In this document: positions 25,325 to 35,299 of the stretch, piece by piece
Numbering within the stretch: position 1 is the first letter of the stretch
Layout of the letters: the number at the start of each line of letters is the position of its first letter
NCBI RefSeq assembly: GCF_014137975.1
Contig: NZ_JACGWZ010000001.1
Location: forward strand, 930,001 to 994,000
Direction of reading: 5' to 3'
Source of the DNA: Halosaccharopolyspora lacisalsi
Lineage (GTDB): Bacteria > Actinomycetota > Actinomycetes > Mycobacteriales > Pseudonocardiaceae
Length of the DNA: 64,000 bases
Translations under genes and position numbers: made by a program
The notes under the pieces: model-generated
Databases searched by the model: none
Told to the model about the DNA's origin: nothing
The model's input: only the letters and a program-made list of their open reading frames with translations

Positions 25325-26310
25325 GAGAACTCCTCGGCCTGTTCGGAATGCGGTGCGATTCCCGCGGAGGCCGCCGCCGAGGTCGGGTCCTCGCCCCGCA
25401 CGATCTCGGGTAGTCCCCGCAGCGTGGCCTCGTAGATCTCGTCAGCGTCGAGCCTGCGCAGCTCCTCGGCCAGACAGTCGCGGACCTCCCTGCGCTGCAG
25501 CGCCACCCGGCGTTCGGGCTGTCCGGGCTGGGTCAGGGTCCCGGTCTTGCCGTCCGGACGCACGATCTCCACGTTGCCGGAGGGACGCTCCAGCACCGCC
25601 GAGACGATGCCCGGCCCCCGGGGGTGATCCAGTCGGTGCACCGGGATCTGCAGGTACGCCGCCAGCCAGCCCGCCAGCAGGTCGGTCGAGGGCGAGTCGC
25701 TCTCGCCGGTCACCGTCGCCCCGGTGACCCGTTCGAACGGCGGCTGGTCCAGGGCCGCCGCCAGCAGCGCCCGCCACGAGGTCAACCGCGTCCACGCGAG
25801 ATCGGTGTCGCCGTCGACGTAGGAGCGCACCCGGGTCTGCAGCGCCTCGATGGGATCCGGCTCGGCGGCGGCATCGGTGATCCGGCGGTGGCCCAGCGCC
25901 CCGATCGGATCGTGGGCCGGGTGCGCCGGGGCGTCGGTGGGCCACCACACCACGATGGGCGCATCCGGCAGCAGCAGCGGCACCACCGAGGCCGCGCCCT
26001 CGTCGGCCAGCGGTCCGTACAGCCGCAGCACGAGCACCTCGGAGGCCCCGGCGTCGCCGCCGATGCGGATCTGGGCGTCCAGCCGGGCCGCTGCCTGCCT
26101 GGCCCCGCGCGCCACCACGATCACTCGCGCGGGGTGCTCGCGACTGGCGTCGTTGGCCGCCTGGATCGCCTGTTCGGGTTCGGTCCCGTCACCGGTGACG
26201 ATGACCATGGTCAGCACCCTGCCGAGTGCGACGGCACCACCGGACTCGCGCAGCTCGACCATCTTCTTGTTGACCTGCGAGGTCGTGGTTGAGGGCAGAT
26301 CGACGATCAA
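25321..26310 (-). CDS. opcA: Glucose-6-phosphate dehydrogenase assembly protein OpcA
   Basis: A 329-residue protein of the actinobacterial/cyanobacterial OpcA family, needed for assembly and activity of glucose-6-phosphate dehydrogenase. VVWWPTDAPAHPAHDPIG and TDLAWTRLTSWRALLAAALDQ are hallmark blocks. The start is read as a TTG at 26310 preceded by TTGGAGG, because the family begins (M)IVDLPSTTTSQVNKK. The TTG overlaps the zwf stop by four bases (TTGA). It lies between zwf and pgl as in most actinobacteria. Confidence 0.94.
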   Translation of the reverse strand: MIVDLPSTTTSQVNKKMVELRESGGAVALGRVLTMVIVTGDGTEPEQAIQAANDASREHPARVIVVARGARQAAARLDAQIRIGGDAGASEVLVLRLYGPLADEGAASVVPLLLPDAPIVVWWPTDAPAHPAHDPIGALGHRRITDAAAEPDPIEALQTRVRSYVDGDTDLAWTRLTSWRALLAAALDQPPFERVTGATVTGESDSPSTDLLAGWLAAYLQIPVHRLDHPRGPGIVSAVLERPSGNVEIVRPDGKTGTLTQPGQPERRVALQRREVRDCLAEELRRLDADEIYEATLRGLPEIVRGEDPTSAAASAGIAPHSEQAEEFS

Positions 26311-27836
26311 GGCCGCCTCCAAGCGCGTCCGCTGCGGGCAAGCATCGTCTCCGCCGACGACGGCCCCCATGTTCCTGCCTTGTACTGCTCGGGCTTGCCG
26401 TGCTCGGCCCAGTGGTCCAGTACCTGGTCCAGGATCTTCCAGGACAGCTCGACTTCCTCGTTGACCGGGAACAACGACGGCTCGCCGAGCAGCACGTCCA
26501 GCAGCAGCCGTTCGTAGGCCTCCGGGGAGGACTCGGTGAAGGAGTGACCGTAGCCGAAGTCCATGGTCACGTCGCGCACCTCCATCGAGGTGCCCGGTAC
26601 CTTCGAGCCGAAGCGCATCGTCACGCCCTCGTCCGGTTGCACCCGGATGACCAGCGCGTTCTGGCCCAGCTCCTCGGTCATGGTGTCGTCGAAGGGCAGG
26701 TGCGGCGCGCGCTTGAACACCACCGCGATCTCGGTGACCCGGCGCCCCAGCCGCTTGCCGGTGCGCAGGTAGAACGGCACGCCCGCCCAGCGCCTGCTCT
26801 CGACCTCCAGGGTGATGGCGGCGAAGGTCTCGGTGGTGGAGTCGGAGGCGAAACCACCCTCCTCGTGCAGCCCCGGCACCTTCTGACCGCCCTGCCAGCC
26901 ACCGGTGTACTGCCCGCGCGCGGTGGTCTCGGAGAACGGGCCGACCGGCTTGGTGGCCGAGAGCACCTTGCTCTTCTCCGCGCGCAGGTGGCTCGGGGAG
27001 AACGACAGCGGCTCCTCCATCGCGGTCAGCGCCATCAGCTGCAGCAGGTGGTTCTGGATCACGTCGCGGGCCGCGCCGATGCCGTCGTAGTAGCCTGCGC
27101 GCCCGCCCAGCCCGATGTCCTCGGACATGGTGATCTGCACGTGGTCGACGTAGTGCGCGCTCCACAGCGGCTCGAACATCTGGTTGGCGAAGCGCAGCGC
27201 CAGGATGTTCTGCACGGTCTCCTTGCCGAGGTAGTGATCGATGCGGAACACCGAGTCCTCGGGGAAGACCTCGTTGACGATCCGGTTGAGCTCCTGGGCG
27301 CTTTCCAGGTCGTGACCGAAGGGCTTCTCGATCACCACGCGGCGCCACGTGTCCTCGGACTGATCGGCCAGTCCGGAGCGCGACAGCTGGGTCAGCACCG
27401 TGGGGAACATCGACGGGGGGACCGACAGGTAGAAGGCGTGGTTACCACCGGTGCCGCGCTCGGCGTCGAGCTGCTTGACCGTCTCGGCCAGTCGGTCGAA
27501 GGCGTCCGGGTCGTCGAAGCTGCCGGAGACGAAGCGGATCCCCTCGGCCAGCCGGTCCCAGACCTGCTGGCGGAAGGGCGTGCGCGCGTTCTCCTTGACC
27601 GCGTCGTAGACGATCTGACCGAAGTCCTGGTCCTCCCAGTCCCGCCGGGCGAACCCGGTCAGGGCGAAACCCGGGGGCAGCAGCCCCCGGTTGGCCAGGT
27701 CGTAGATCGCCGGCATCAGCTTCTTGCGGGACAGGTCCCCGGTCACGCCGAAGATCGTCAACCCGCACGGGCCGGCGATGCGGGGCAGCCGTTTGTCCCG
27801 CGGATCGCGTAGCGGATTCTCTTCTGCCGAAGTCAC
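26307..27836 (-). CDS. zwf: Glucose-6-phosphate 1-dehydrogenase
   Basis: A 509-residue NAD(P)-dependent dehydrogenase, the entry enzyme of the oxidative pentose phosphate pathway. The N-terminal LTIFGVTGDLSRKKLMPA nucleotide-binding loop, EKPFGHD and the active-site signature RIDHYLGKE are intact. The GTG start overlaps the pgi stop by four bases, and the stop overlaps the opcA start by four. The C-terminus is ordinary in length for actinobacteria. Translation of pgi, zwf, opcA and pgl is thus coupled. Confidence 0.97.
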   Translation of the reverse strand: MTSAEENPLRDPRDKRLPRIAGPCGLTIFGVTGDLSRKKLMPAIYDLANRGLLPPGFALTGFARRDWEDQDFGQIVYDAVKENARTPFRQQVWDRLAEGIRFVSGSFDDPDAFDRLAETVKQLDAERGTGGNHAFYLSVPPSMFPTVLTQLSRSGLADQSEDTWRRVVIEKPFGHDLESAQELNRIVNEVFPEDSVFRIDHYLGKETVQNILALRFANQMFEPLWSAHYVDHVQITMSEDIGLGGRAGYYDGIGAARDVIQNHLLQLMALTAMEEPLSFSPSHLRAEKSKVLSATKPVGPFSETTARGQYTGGWQGGQKVPGLHEEGGFASDSTTETFAAITLEVESRRWAGVPFYLRTGKRLGRRVTEIAVVFKRAPHLPFDDTMTEELGQNALVIRVQPDEGVTMRFGSKVPGTSMEVRDVTMDFGYGHSFTESSPEAYERLLLDVLLGEPSLFPVNEEVELSWKILDQVLDHWAEHGKPEQYKAGTWGPSSAETMLARSGRAWRRP

Positions 27837-29476
27837 GTCCTGTCCTCCCCTGAAGACGTGGGTGCACGCAGATCCTGGACCGCTTTGACCAGCTCCACCA
27901 GTCCGGTGGTCCGGTCGGTCAGGTGCAGGCGCAGCACCGGACGGTTGTGCTGGGCGAGCACGTCGCCGTCTCCGAGCGCCTGGGCGCGCTGCAACCCCGC
28001 CAGCGTGTAGGACTGGCCGGGAACCTCCAGCTCGGTCTCGGGAGCACCGGTGATCTGCAGGAAGGCGCCGTTCTGGTGTCCACCCTTGTGGTACTGGCCC
28101 GTGGAGTGCAGGAAACGCGGGCCCCAGCCGAAGGTGGTCTGCAAACCGCTGCGCCGCGCCAGTTCCGGGCGCAGCACCGCGGTGGAGGCGTCCTCCAGCC
28201 GGTCCAGGTAGGCCTGGACGGCGATGTAGCCGGATTCCGGCGTCGCCCTGATCAGCGCACGCAGCGCGTCGGCGACGGTGGCGGTTCCGGGCGAGAACCA
28301 GTCGCCGGAGGGGTGCACCTCGATCGCGCCGTCGACCAGCGTGGGAGTGGCCACCGGGCCGCCGGCGGGATCCAGCAGCGCCCGCGCGGCCTTCTTGGCG
28401 GCCTCGACGTCGGGCTGGTCGAACGGGTTGATGCCCAGCAGCCGACCGGCCAGGGCGGTGGCGAACTCCCAGAGCAGGAACAGCCCACCGAGCGAACCGT
28501 CGGTGCCGAGCTGGGCGGCGCCTTCCGGCGGGCCCACGGCCACGGTGGTGGCGTCGGAACCGGCCGTGGAGAAACCGGGTGCCCCCGCGTTCTCCACGAC
28601 CACCGGCAGCAGGCCGGTGCCGTTCTTGCCGGTGGACTCGGCGATGAGCTGCTCGACCCAGTCACCGAAGCCGACGGTCTCCGAACCGGTGTCGGCGAAG
28701 ACGACCTTCTCGGCTCCCCGCTCGTGCGCGGTCGCCAACGTGGCGGCCACCCGCACCGCGGGGTTGTCCTCGGAGTCGGCGCTGACCCGCCCGAACACGC
28801 TCGCCGCGTCGTCGAGCACGGTGGCGATGTCGACGCCGGCCAACCCCGCGGGCACCAGCCCGAAGGCGGTCAGCGCCGAGTAGCGTCCCCCCACGTTGGG
28901 GTCGGCGGTGAACACCCGGCGGTAGCCGGCCTCCCGCCCCACCGTCTCCATCGGCGAACCGGGGTCGGTGACCACGACGATGCGCGAAGCTGGATCGATT
29001 CCTTCGTCGGAGAAGGCCTTCTCGAAGATGCGGCGGTGGGTGTCGGTCTCCACGGTGGTACCGGACTTCGAGGAGATCACCAGCACGGTGCGCTCCAGGT
29101 CACCGCCCAGTGCCTCGGTGACCTGGCCCGGGTCGGTGGTGTCCAGCACGATCAGCGACACACCGGCGGTGGCGGCCATGACCTCGGGGGCCAGCGAGGA
29201 GCCGCCCATGCCGGCGAGCACGATCCGGTCCAGGCCCTCGCCGTGCAGCTCGGCCCGCAGCGCGTCGATCTCGGCGGGCAGCGCGCGGGAGGTCTCGTGG
29301 AGGGTGGTCCAGGACAGTCGTACGGAGGCCTCGTCAGTGGCCTCCGGTCCCCACAGGGTGGGCTCACCGGCCGCGAGCTGACCGGGGACCCCCTCGGTGA
29401 CCAGCCGGTGCATCAGCGGCTGGGACTCGGCCGCCAGCCTGTCGTCGGTGATCACGACGGACGTTTCGGTTGCCAT
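27833..29476 (-). CDS. pgi: Glucose-6-phosphate isomerase, actinobacterial operon type
   Basis: A 547-residue SIS-fold isomerase interconverting glucose 6-phosphate and fructose 6-phosphate. AGMGGSSLAPEVMAA and VISSKSGTTVETD mark the sugar-phosphate sites. This is the divergent form found between tal and zwf in many actinobacteria, not the canonical glycolytic PGI. The ATG at 29476 is preferred over an in-frame start four codons upstream because GAGGAAG lies just ahead of it. An 87-base gap with a perfect 13-base hairpin separates it from tal, the widest gap in the operon. Confidence 0.93.
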   Translation of the reverse strand: MATETSVVITDDRLAAESQPLMHRLVTEGVPGQLAAGEPTLWGPEATDEASVRLSWTTLHETSRALPAEIDALRAELHGEGLDRIVLAGMGGSSLAPEVMAATAGVSLIVLDTTDPGQVTEALGGDLERTVLVISSKSGTTVETDTHRRIFEKAFSDEGIDPASRIVVVTDPGSPMETVGREAGYRRVFTADPNVGGRYSALTAFGLVPAGLAGVDIATVLDDAASVFGRVSADSEDNPAVRVAATLATAHERGAEKVVFADTGSETVGFGDWVEQLIAESTGKNGTGLLPVVVENAGAPGFSTAGSDATTVAVGPPEGAAQLGTDGSLGGLFLLWEFATALAGRLLGINPFDQPDVEAAKKAARALLDPAGGPVATPTLVDGAIEVHPSGDWFSPGTATVADALRALIRATPESGYIAVQAYLDRLEDASTAVLRPELARRSGLQTTFGWGPRFLHSTGQYHKGGHQNGAFLQITGAPETELEVPGQSYTLAGLQRAQALGDGDVLAQHNRPVLRLHLTDRTTGLVELVKAVQDLRAPTSSGEDRT

Positions 29477-29511
29477 GTGCTTCCTCACTCGATGGTCAAC
29501 GCATCGTCAGC

Positions 29512-29551
29512 GCGAGGGTGCGTGACCCGGACCCGGGCCACGCACCCTCGC
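29512..29551 (-). promoter_or_regulatory. Perfect hairpin between tal and pgi
   Basis: GCGAGGGTGCGTG (29512-29524) and CACGCACCCTCGC (29539-29551) pair over 13 bases around a GC-rich 14-base loop. It sits in the 87-base spacer inside the operon. Without a T-run it may be a processing site, partial terminator or mRNA stabiliser giving different amounts of the upstream and downstream genes. Confidence 0.6.
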
Positions 29552-29563
29552 CGGCGGGCGGCG

Positions 29564-30673
29564 TTACTGCTTTGCCTGCTCCAGCTGCTCGCTCACGCTG
29601 TCGAGCAGCTCGTTCCAGGACTTCTCGAACTTCTCCACGCCCTCGCGCTCCAGCACGGCGTAGACGTCGTCGAGGTCCACGCCCAGCGCCGACAGCGAGT
29701 CGAAGACGTCCTGCGAGGAGGCCGCCTTGCCGCTGACCGCGTCACCCCGCACGTCGGCGTGGTCGGCCGCGGCGTGGAGCGTGGCCTCCGGCATGGTGTT
29801 GACCGTGTCCGGGGCCACCAGCTCGTCGACGTAGCGGGTGTCGGAGTAGGTCGGGTCCTTCACGCCGGTGGAGGCCCACAGCGGACGCTGCACCCTGGCA
29901 CCCTGCTGCTTGAGCGCCTGGAAGCGCTCACCGGAGAAGACCTCCTCGTAGGCGGCGTAGGCCAGCCGGGCGTTGGCGATGGCCGCCTTGCCGCGCAGCT
30001 GCTCACCGCCGGCGAGCTTCTCCAGCCGCTTGTCGACCTCGGCGTCGACGCGGGAGACGAAGAACGAGGCCACCGAGGCGATGCGGCTCAGGTCGTGGCC
30101 GTTGGCCTTGGCCTGCTCCAGACCGCTCAGGTACGCGTCCATGACCTCCCGGTGGCGCTGGACCGAGAAGATCAGCGTGACGTTGACGCTGACGCCCTCG
30201 GCCAGCACGCGGGTGATGGCCGGCAGCCCCGCGGCGGTGGCCGGGATCTTGACGAACATGTTCGGCCGGTCCACGGCCTTGGCCAGGTCCAGCGCCTCGG
30301 CCACCGTGCGCTCGGTGTCGTGGGCCAGCCGCGGGTCGACCTCCAGCGAGATCCGCCCGTCCAGCCCGTCGGTGCGCCGGTGCACCTCCCGGAACAGGTC
30401 GGCGGCGTCGCGGATGTCGGTCGTGGTGATCTCCCGGACGGCCTGGTCCACGCTCGCGCCGCGCGCGGCGAGCTGGCGAACCTGCTCGTCGTAGTCGGCG
30501 GCGTCGGCCAACGCCTTGGCGAAGATCGTCGGGTTGCTGGTCACGCCCGCCAGCTCGTAGTTGTTGATCAGCTCGGTGAGGTTGCCGGAGTTGATCCGCT
30601 GCCGTGACAGGTCGTCGAGCCAGATGGCCACGCCTGCCTGGCTCAGGGCCTTGAGGTTGTTGTTCCCAGTCAC
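29564..30673 (-). CDS. tal: Transaldolase
   Basis: A 369-residue TIM-barrel enzyme moving a three-carbon unit between sedoheptulose 7-phosphate and glyceraldehyde 3-phosphate. [20 protein letters not shown] and the Schiff-base lysine in MFVKIPAT are present. The length fits the actinobacterial TalB/TAL class. The GTG start is 14 bases after the tkt stop. It is the second gene of the pentose-phosphate operon. Confidence 0.96.
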   Translation of the reverse strand: MTGNNNLKALSQAGVAIWLDDLSRQRINSGNLTELINNYELAGVTSNPTIFAKALADAADYDEQVRQLAARGASVDQAVREITTTDIRDAADLFREVHRRTDGLDGRISLEVDPRLAHDTERTVAEALDLAKAVDRPNMFVKIPATAAGLPAITRVLAEGVSVNVTLIFSVQRHREVMDAYLSGLEQAKANGHDLSRIASVASFFVSRVDAEVDKRLEKLAGGEQLRGKAAIANARLAYAAYEEVFSGERFQALKQQGARVQRPLWASTGVKDPTYSDTRYVDELVAPDTVNTMPEATLHAAADHADVRGDAVSGKAASSQDVFDSLSALGVDLDDVYAVLEREGVEKFEKSWNELLDSVSEQLEQAKQ

Positions 30674-30687
30674 TTCGAACCTCTCGC

Positions 30688-32787
30688 TTACGCGTTGTTA
30701 CCTGCGTTGTGGGCGCTCCGCCGCGCCGCGTCGGCCACGGCCTCCGCGGTGAAGCCGAACTCGGTGAACAGGGTCTTGTAGTCGGCCGAGGCACCGAAGT
30801 GCTCCAGCGACACGACCTCGCCGGCGTCACCGACGAAGCGGTGCCACGACTGGGCGACCCCGGCCTCGACGGCGACCCTGGCCCGCACCGAGGAGGGCAG
30901 CACCTGCTCGCGGTAGTCCGCCTCCTGCGCGTCGAACCACTCCACGCACGGCATCGACACCACACGAGTGGCAACGCCCTCGGCCTCGAGAATCTTCCTG
31001 GCCTCGACGGCCAGCTGCACCTCGGAGCCGGTGCCGATGAGCACCACCTCGGGGGTACCCGAAGATGCCTCGGCAAGCACATAGCCACCGCGGGCCACGC
31101 CCGTGGTGCTGGTGCCCTCCAGCGTCGGCACGCCCTGGCGGGTCAGCGCCAGTCCCGCCGGGCCGGTGGGGTTCTCCAGCACGGCCTTCCACGCGGCGGA
31201 GGTCTCGTTGGCGTCCGCGGGGCGCACCACCGACAGGCCCGGGATGGCGCGCAGCGAGGACAGCTGCTCCACCGGCTGGTGCGTGGGACCGTCCTCGCCC
31301 AGACCGATCGAGTCGTGCGTCCAGACGTAGACGGTCGGGGCCTTCATCAGCGCTGCCAGCCGCACGGCGGGGCGCATGTAGTCGCTGAAGATGAGGAAGG
31401 TGCCGCCGTAGGGGCGGGTGCCACCGTGCAGCGCGATGCCGTTGAGGATCGAGCCCATGGCGTGCTCGCGAACACCGAAGTGCAGCGTGCGGCCGTAGGG
31501 CTGGGCGGAGAACATGTCGGTGGAGATCTCCTCCGGTCCGAACGAGTCCGCGCCCTTCATCGTGGTGTTGTTGCTCTCGGCCAGGTCCGAGGACCCGCCC
31601 CACAGCTCGGGCAGCACGTCGGCCAGCGAGGCCAGCACCTCGGCGGAGGCCTTGCGGGTCGCGATGCCCTTGGGGTCGGCCTCCCAGCTCGGCAGCTTCT
31701 CCGTCCAGCCCTCCGGCAGCTCGCGGCTGCGCATCCGGTCCAGCAGCGCCTTGCGCTGCGGGTTCTCGGTGGCCCACTGGTCGAACTCGATCTGCCACTT
31801 CTCGTGGGCGGCCTTGCCCCGCTCGACGACCGTGCGGGCGTGGGCCAGCACCTCGTCGTCGACCTGGAAGGACTTCTCCGGGTCGAAGGCGAGGGCCTTC
31901 TTGACCTCGGCGACCTCGTCGCCGCCCAGGGCCGCGCCGTGGGCCTTGCCGCTGTTCATCTTGCTCGGCGCCGGGTACCCGATGACCGTGCGCAGCACGA
32001 CCAGGGTGGGGCGGTCCGTCTCGGAGCGGGCGGCCTCCAGCGCCTCCATCAGGCCCTGGACGTCCTCGCCGCCGTCGACGGTGACCACGTACCAGCCGTA
32101 GGCCTCGTAGCGCTTGGCGGTGTCCTCCGACAGCGCGATGTGGGTGTCGTCCTCGATGGAGATCTCGTTGGCGTCGTAGACCACCGTGAGGTTGCCCAGC
32201 TGCTGGGTCCCGGCCAGCGAGGACGCCTCCGAGGTCACGCCCTCCTCGATGTCGCCGTCCGAGGCGATCACGTAGATCTGGTGGTCGAAGACGCTCCGGC
32301 CCGGCTCGGCCTCCGGGTCCAGCAGGCCGCGCTCGCGGCGGGCGGCCATGGCCATGCCGACCCCGTTGGCCAGCCCCTGACCCAGCGGGCCGGTCGTGGT
32401 CTCGACACCCGGGGTGTGCCAGTACTCGGGGTGGCCCGGCGTGCGGGAGTCCCAGGTGCGCAGTTGCTGGATGTCGGACAGCTCCAGCCCGTAGCCGGAC
32501 AGGAACAGCTGAAGGTACAGCGTCAGGCTCGAGTGGCCCGCCGACAGTACGAAACGGTCCCGCCCGATCCAGCCCGCGTCGGTGGGATCGTGGCGCATCA
32601 CACGCTGGAACAGCGCGTAGGCTGCCGGGGCCAGGCTCATCGCCGTCCCGGGGTGGCCGCTCCCGCATTTCTCGACGGCGTCGGCGGCCAGCACCCGGAC
32701 GGTGTCCACGGCGCGCTGATCCAGCTCGGTCCAGTCGGCGGGAAGTCGCTTGGTTGTCAAGCGGGCAAGATCTTGTGTGACGGACAC
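30688..32787 (-). CDS. tkt: Transketolase
   Basis: A 699-residue thiamine-diphosphate enzyme transferring two-carbon units in the non-oxidative pentose phosphate pathway. [13 protein letters not shown], the [16 protein letters not shown]-binding motif and [20 protein letters not shown] are diagnostic. The GTG at 32787 is chosen because GGAGCTGC precedes it and family proteins begin near that point; the frame extends to 32922 without similarity. It is the first gene of the operon and is divergent from ctaB across about 225 bases. Confidence 0.96.
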   Translation of the reverse strand: MSVTQDLARLTTKRLPADWTELDQRAVDTVRVLAADAVEKCGSGHPGTAMSLAPAAYALFQRVMRHDPTDAGWIGRDRFVLSAGHSSLTLYLQLFLSGYGLELSDIQQLRTWDSRTPGHPEYWHTPGVETTTGPLGQGLANGVGMAMAARRERGLLDPEAEPGRSVFDHQIYVIASDGDIEEGVTSEASSLAGTQQLGNLTVVYDANEISIEDDTHIALSEDTAKRYEAYGWYVVTVDGGEDVQGLMEALEAARSETDRPTLVVLRTVIGYPAPSKMNSGKAHGAALGGDEVAEVKKALAFDPEKSFQVDDEVLAHARTVVERGKAAHEKWQIEFDQWATENPQRKALLDRMRSRELPEGWTEKLPSWEADPKGIATRKASAEVLASLADVLPELWGGSSDLAESNNTTMKGADSFGPEEISTDMFSAQPYGRTLHFGVREHAMGSILNGIALHGGTRPYGGTFLIFSDYMRPAVRLAALMKAPTVYVWTHDSIGLGEDGPTHQPVEQLSSLRAIPGLSVVRPADANETSAAWKAVLENPTGPAGLALTRQGVPTLEGTSTTGVARGGYVLAEASSGTPEVVLIGTGSEVQLAVEARKILEAEGVATRVVSMPCVEWFDAQEADYREQVLPSSVRARVAVEAGVAQSWHRFVGDAGEVVSLEHFGASADYKTLFTEFGFTAEAVADAARRSAHNAGNNA

Positions 32788-33013
32788 GCCAAGCAGCTCC
32801 AGTTTTCTCGGCGCGGTGAATCCGGTCTTACTTGACCGATTCGCTCCGCTGTTCTCCCTCGTCCAACGTGCAGCGTAAACCCGATGTCTCGCGGCGTCGG
32901 CCACCCGTCCTCGGATCACCACCCGAGCGCGTGCGCTTCAGGTAGCGCGGCTACTATTCGAGACGGTCCCGCTGGCCTCGCGCGGGGACGTTCCGTCACT
33001 GACAAGGAGTTCC

Positions 33014-33058
33014 ATGATCGCCGGTGAGCCCGTGCCGTCGGTGCGTGCGACGTCATGA
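33014..33058 (+). CDS. 14-codon upstream reading frame coupled to ctaB
   Basis: An ATG at 33014 preceded by AAGGAG at five-base spacing opens a 14-codon frame ([14 protein letters not shown]) whose TGA overlaps the ctaB ATG by four bases (ATGA). ctaB itself has no Shine-Dalgarno sequence and no alternative upstream start in its frame (a TGA lies at 33025-33027). The short frame therefore looks like the entry point for ribosomes that reinitiate on ctaB. It has no protein features of its own. Confidence 0.55.
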   Translation: MIAGEPVPSVRATS

Positions 33059-33987
33059 CCACGGCCGCCGACCCAGCGAGGGGATTCACCCGCAAACCTG
33101 TTGACCTGCTGAAAGCCTACGTCGGCCTGACCAAGCCGCGGGTCGTCGAGCTGCTGCTGGTGACCACCATTCCGGCGATGATGCTGGCGGTGCGGGGCAT
33201 CCCGGCGCCGTGGGTCGTCCTGGCGACCCTCATCGGCGGGACGATGGCGGCCGGCAGCGCGAACGCGCTCAACTGCGTGGTCGACGCCGACATCGATCAA
33301 GTGATGAAACGCACGCGGGCGCGCCCGCTCGTGCGGCACACCGTGTCGAACCGGCATGCCTTCGTGTTCGGCACGTCGCTGGGGCTGGGCTCCTTCGCCT
33401 GGCTGTGGGCCACCACCAACCTGCTGGCCGCGGTCCTGGCGCTGGCCACGATCCTGTTCTACGTCCTCGTCTACACCCTGGTGCTCAAGCGCCGCACGGC
33501 CCAGAACATCGTCTGGGGCGGTGCCGCCGGGTGCATGCCCGTGGTGATCGGTTGGGCCGGGGCGACGGGCAGCGTGGAGTGGCCCGCGATCGTGATGTTC
33601 GGCGTCATCTTCTTCTGGACGCCGCCGCACACCTGGGCGTTGGCCGTGAAGTACAAGGACGACTACGAGCGCGCCGGGGTGCCCATGCTGCCCGCCGTGG
33701 CTCGCCCCGCCCACGTGTCGCGGCAGATCGTGGCCTTCAGCTGGCTGATGGTGCTGTGGACGCTGCTGCTGGTTCCGGCGACCGGCTGGCTGTACGCGGC
33801 GTTCGCGGCGGCCTCGGGGGCGTGGTTCCTGGTGCTGGCCCACCGCCTGCACTCGGCCACCCGGCGCGGGGTCAAGGCCAGGCCCATGCGGCTGTTCCAC
33901 ATGTCCAACACGTACCTGATGATCGTGTTCGTGGCCCTGGCCGTGGACTCCGCCCTGGGGCTGCCGGTCCTCGGCCTGCCCTGGTGA
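33055..33987 (+). CDS. ctaB: Protoheme IX farnesyltransferase
   Basis: A 310-residue UbiA-family membrane enzyme that converts heme B to heme O for cytochrome c oxidase. The first Asp-rich motif, [18 protein letters not shown], and the second, [14 protein letters not shown], are complete. About nine transmembrane helices are visible. It is divergent from the pentose-phosphate operon, the conserved actinobacterial arrangement. Its ATG lacks a ribosome-binding site and overlaps a short upstream frame. The partner ctaA lies about 9 kb downstream. Confidence 0.96.
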   Translation: MTTAADPARGFTRKPVDLLKAYVGLTKPRVVELLLVTTIPAMMLAVRGIPAPWVVLATLIGGTMAAGSANALNCVVDADIDQVMKRTRARPLVRHTVSNRHAFVFGTSLGLGSFAWLWATTNLLAAVLALATILFYVLVYTLVLKRRTAQNIVWGGAAGCMPVVIGWAGATGSVEWPAIVMFGVIFFWTPPHTWALAVKYKDDYERAGVPMLPAVARPAHVSRQIVAFSWLMVLWTLLLVPATGWLYAAFAAASGAWFLVLAHRLHSATRRGVKARPMRLFHMSNTYLMIVFVALAVDSALGLPVLGLPW

Positions 33988-34032
33988 CGAGGGTTCGCGA
34001 GGGCGTGCTCGGCTACGTGGCCGTAGGGCTGC

Positions 34033-35028
34033 TCAGCGCTTCGTCGAGCCGCGAACGAGCAGGTCCGGGGCGACGGCGATCCGCTGGGGAGGGCGCTGCT
34101 CGCCCTCCATCACCGAGGTGAGCAACCGGACGGCTTCGGCGGCCAGCCGTTCCTGCGGTTGGCGAACCGTCGTCAGGGCCGGTCGCGACAGTTCGGCGTA
34201 CGGGATGTCGTCGAAGCCGGTGACCATGACCTCCTCGGGAACGCGCACTCCGCGCTCGATCAACGCCGCCAGCACTCCCAGCGCGATCGTGTCGTTTCCG
34301 CACACGACCGCGTCGGGCAACCCCTCGGAGTCCATGAGCTTTTCCGCCGCCTGCCGGCCCCACTCCTTGCTGAAGTCTCCGAGCAGGACGGGGCCGGAGT
34401 GGTGGGCATGACGGGCCGCCGCCCGTTCGTAGCCGTCCAGGCGTGCCTGCGCCGAGGAGTCGCTGGGGTGCGAACCGACGAAGGCGAGGCTGTGCGCCCC
34501 GAGCGCGGCGAGGTGGTCGACGACCTGGAACACGCCCGCCTCGTTGTCCACGCCGACCCAGTCGCCGTGGAACCCGTCGACGCGGAGGTCGAGCTGGGTG
34601 ACCGGTACCCGCTCGGCGGCGTTGCCGATGGTCTCCGTGCTGTGGTGCTGGTGACAGGGCACGGCCACGAGCGCGTCGACGCGGCGGTCGAGCAGGCTCC
34701 GGACCTGCTGCCGCTCCACCTCCGGGTCGTAGTGCGAACCCGCGAGCAGCAGGCTGCGCCGCCCGTCCTGCAACCGGCCCTCGACGGCCTCGACCAGCGT
34801 GGCGAAGAACGGGTTGGAGATGCGGGGAACGATCATGCCGATGGTGTGGGTGACGCGGCTGCGCAGCGCGGCGGCCACGGCGTTGGGCTCGTAGTCCAGC
34901 TCCCTGGCCGCGGCCAGCACCCGGTCGCGGTTCTCCGCCCGGACTCCGCGCTGGCCGGACAGGGCCCGCGAGGCGGTCGCCACCGACACGCCCGCCCGGA
35001 CGGCCACCTCGTGTATCCGAACGCCCAC
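34033..35028 (-). CDS. LacI-family repressor of the sugar ABC operon
   Basis: A 331-residue LacI/GalR regulator. The N-terminal helix-turn-helix and hinge (IHEVAVRAGVSVATASRALSG, then YEPNAVAAALRS) are followed by a periplasmic-binding-protein-like effector domain ending in TVRQPQERLAAEAVRLL. GGGAGAGG precedes the GTG. It is divergent from the ABC transporter genes, and two LacI-type operator matches lie in the 271-base shared region. The effector is probably the pentose or hexose imported by that transporter. Confidence 0.93.
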   Translation of the reverse strand: MGVRIHEVAVRAGVSVATASRALSGQRGVRAENRDRVLAAARELDYEPNAVAAALRSRVTHTIGMIVPRISNPFFATLVEAVEGRLQDGRRSLLLAGSHYDPEVERQQVRSLLDRRVDALVAVPCHQHHSTETIGNAAERVPVTQLDLRVDGFHGDWVGVDNEAGVFQVVDHLAALGAHSLAFVGSHPSDSSAQARLDGYERAAARHAHHSGPVLLGDFSKEWGRQAAEKLMDSEGLPDAVVCGNDTIALGVLAALIERGVRVPEEVMVTGFDDIPYAELSRPALTTVRQPQERLAAEAVRLLTSVMEGEQRPPQRIAVAPDLLVRGSTKR

Positions 35029-35073
35029 ACCCTCTCCCGCCTCGCCGGACCCCGCGTCGGCGGAAAAGCGCCG

Positions 35074-35085
35074 GCAATCGGTTTC
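35074..35085. promoter_or_regulatory. Half-conserved LacI-type operator
   Basis: GCAATCGGTTTC matches the right half of the LacI-family consensus GAAANCGNTTTC, with the left half diverged. It lies 46 bases from the LacI start, suitable for autoregulation and for looping with the better site at 35208. Confidence 0.4.
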
Positions 35086-35207
35086 CGCTTCCGAAGAACG
35101 GTAGCTCCCGTTCGGCCTGCGCGCAAAATACGGCGTCAGGGCGACTCAGGGTCACGAGTGCTCCGACCTTGACAGCGGATCGTCGCCCGTACAGGGTGTC
35201 CGCTACG

Positions 35208-35219
35208 GAAATCGGTTTC
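35208..35219. promoter_or_regulatory. LacI-type operator upstream of the ABC genes
   Basis: GAAATCGGTTTC fits the LacI-family consensus GAAANCGNTTTC exactly. It lies 80 bases before the ATPase start, in the region divergent from the LacI gene, and is the likely repression site. Confidence 0.65.
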
Positions 35220-35299
35220 ACTTTTGTGGTCGTGGCGATCCACCGACCGCAGGGGGCCGACCGGAAAGCGGCAGGTGGCCACCGGAGGGGCGGAGCGCG

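Noticed and set aside
27923-30607. An 894-codon plus-strand frame opposite pgi and tal
   Set aside because: Composition is typical of antisense shadows and pgi/tal carry complete catalytic motifs on the other strand.
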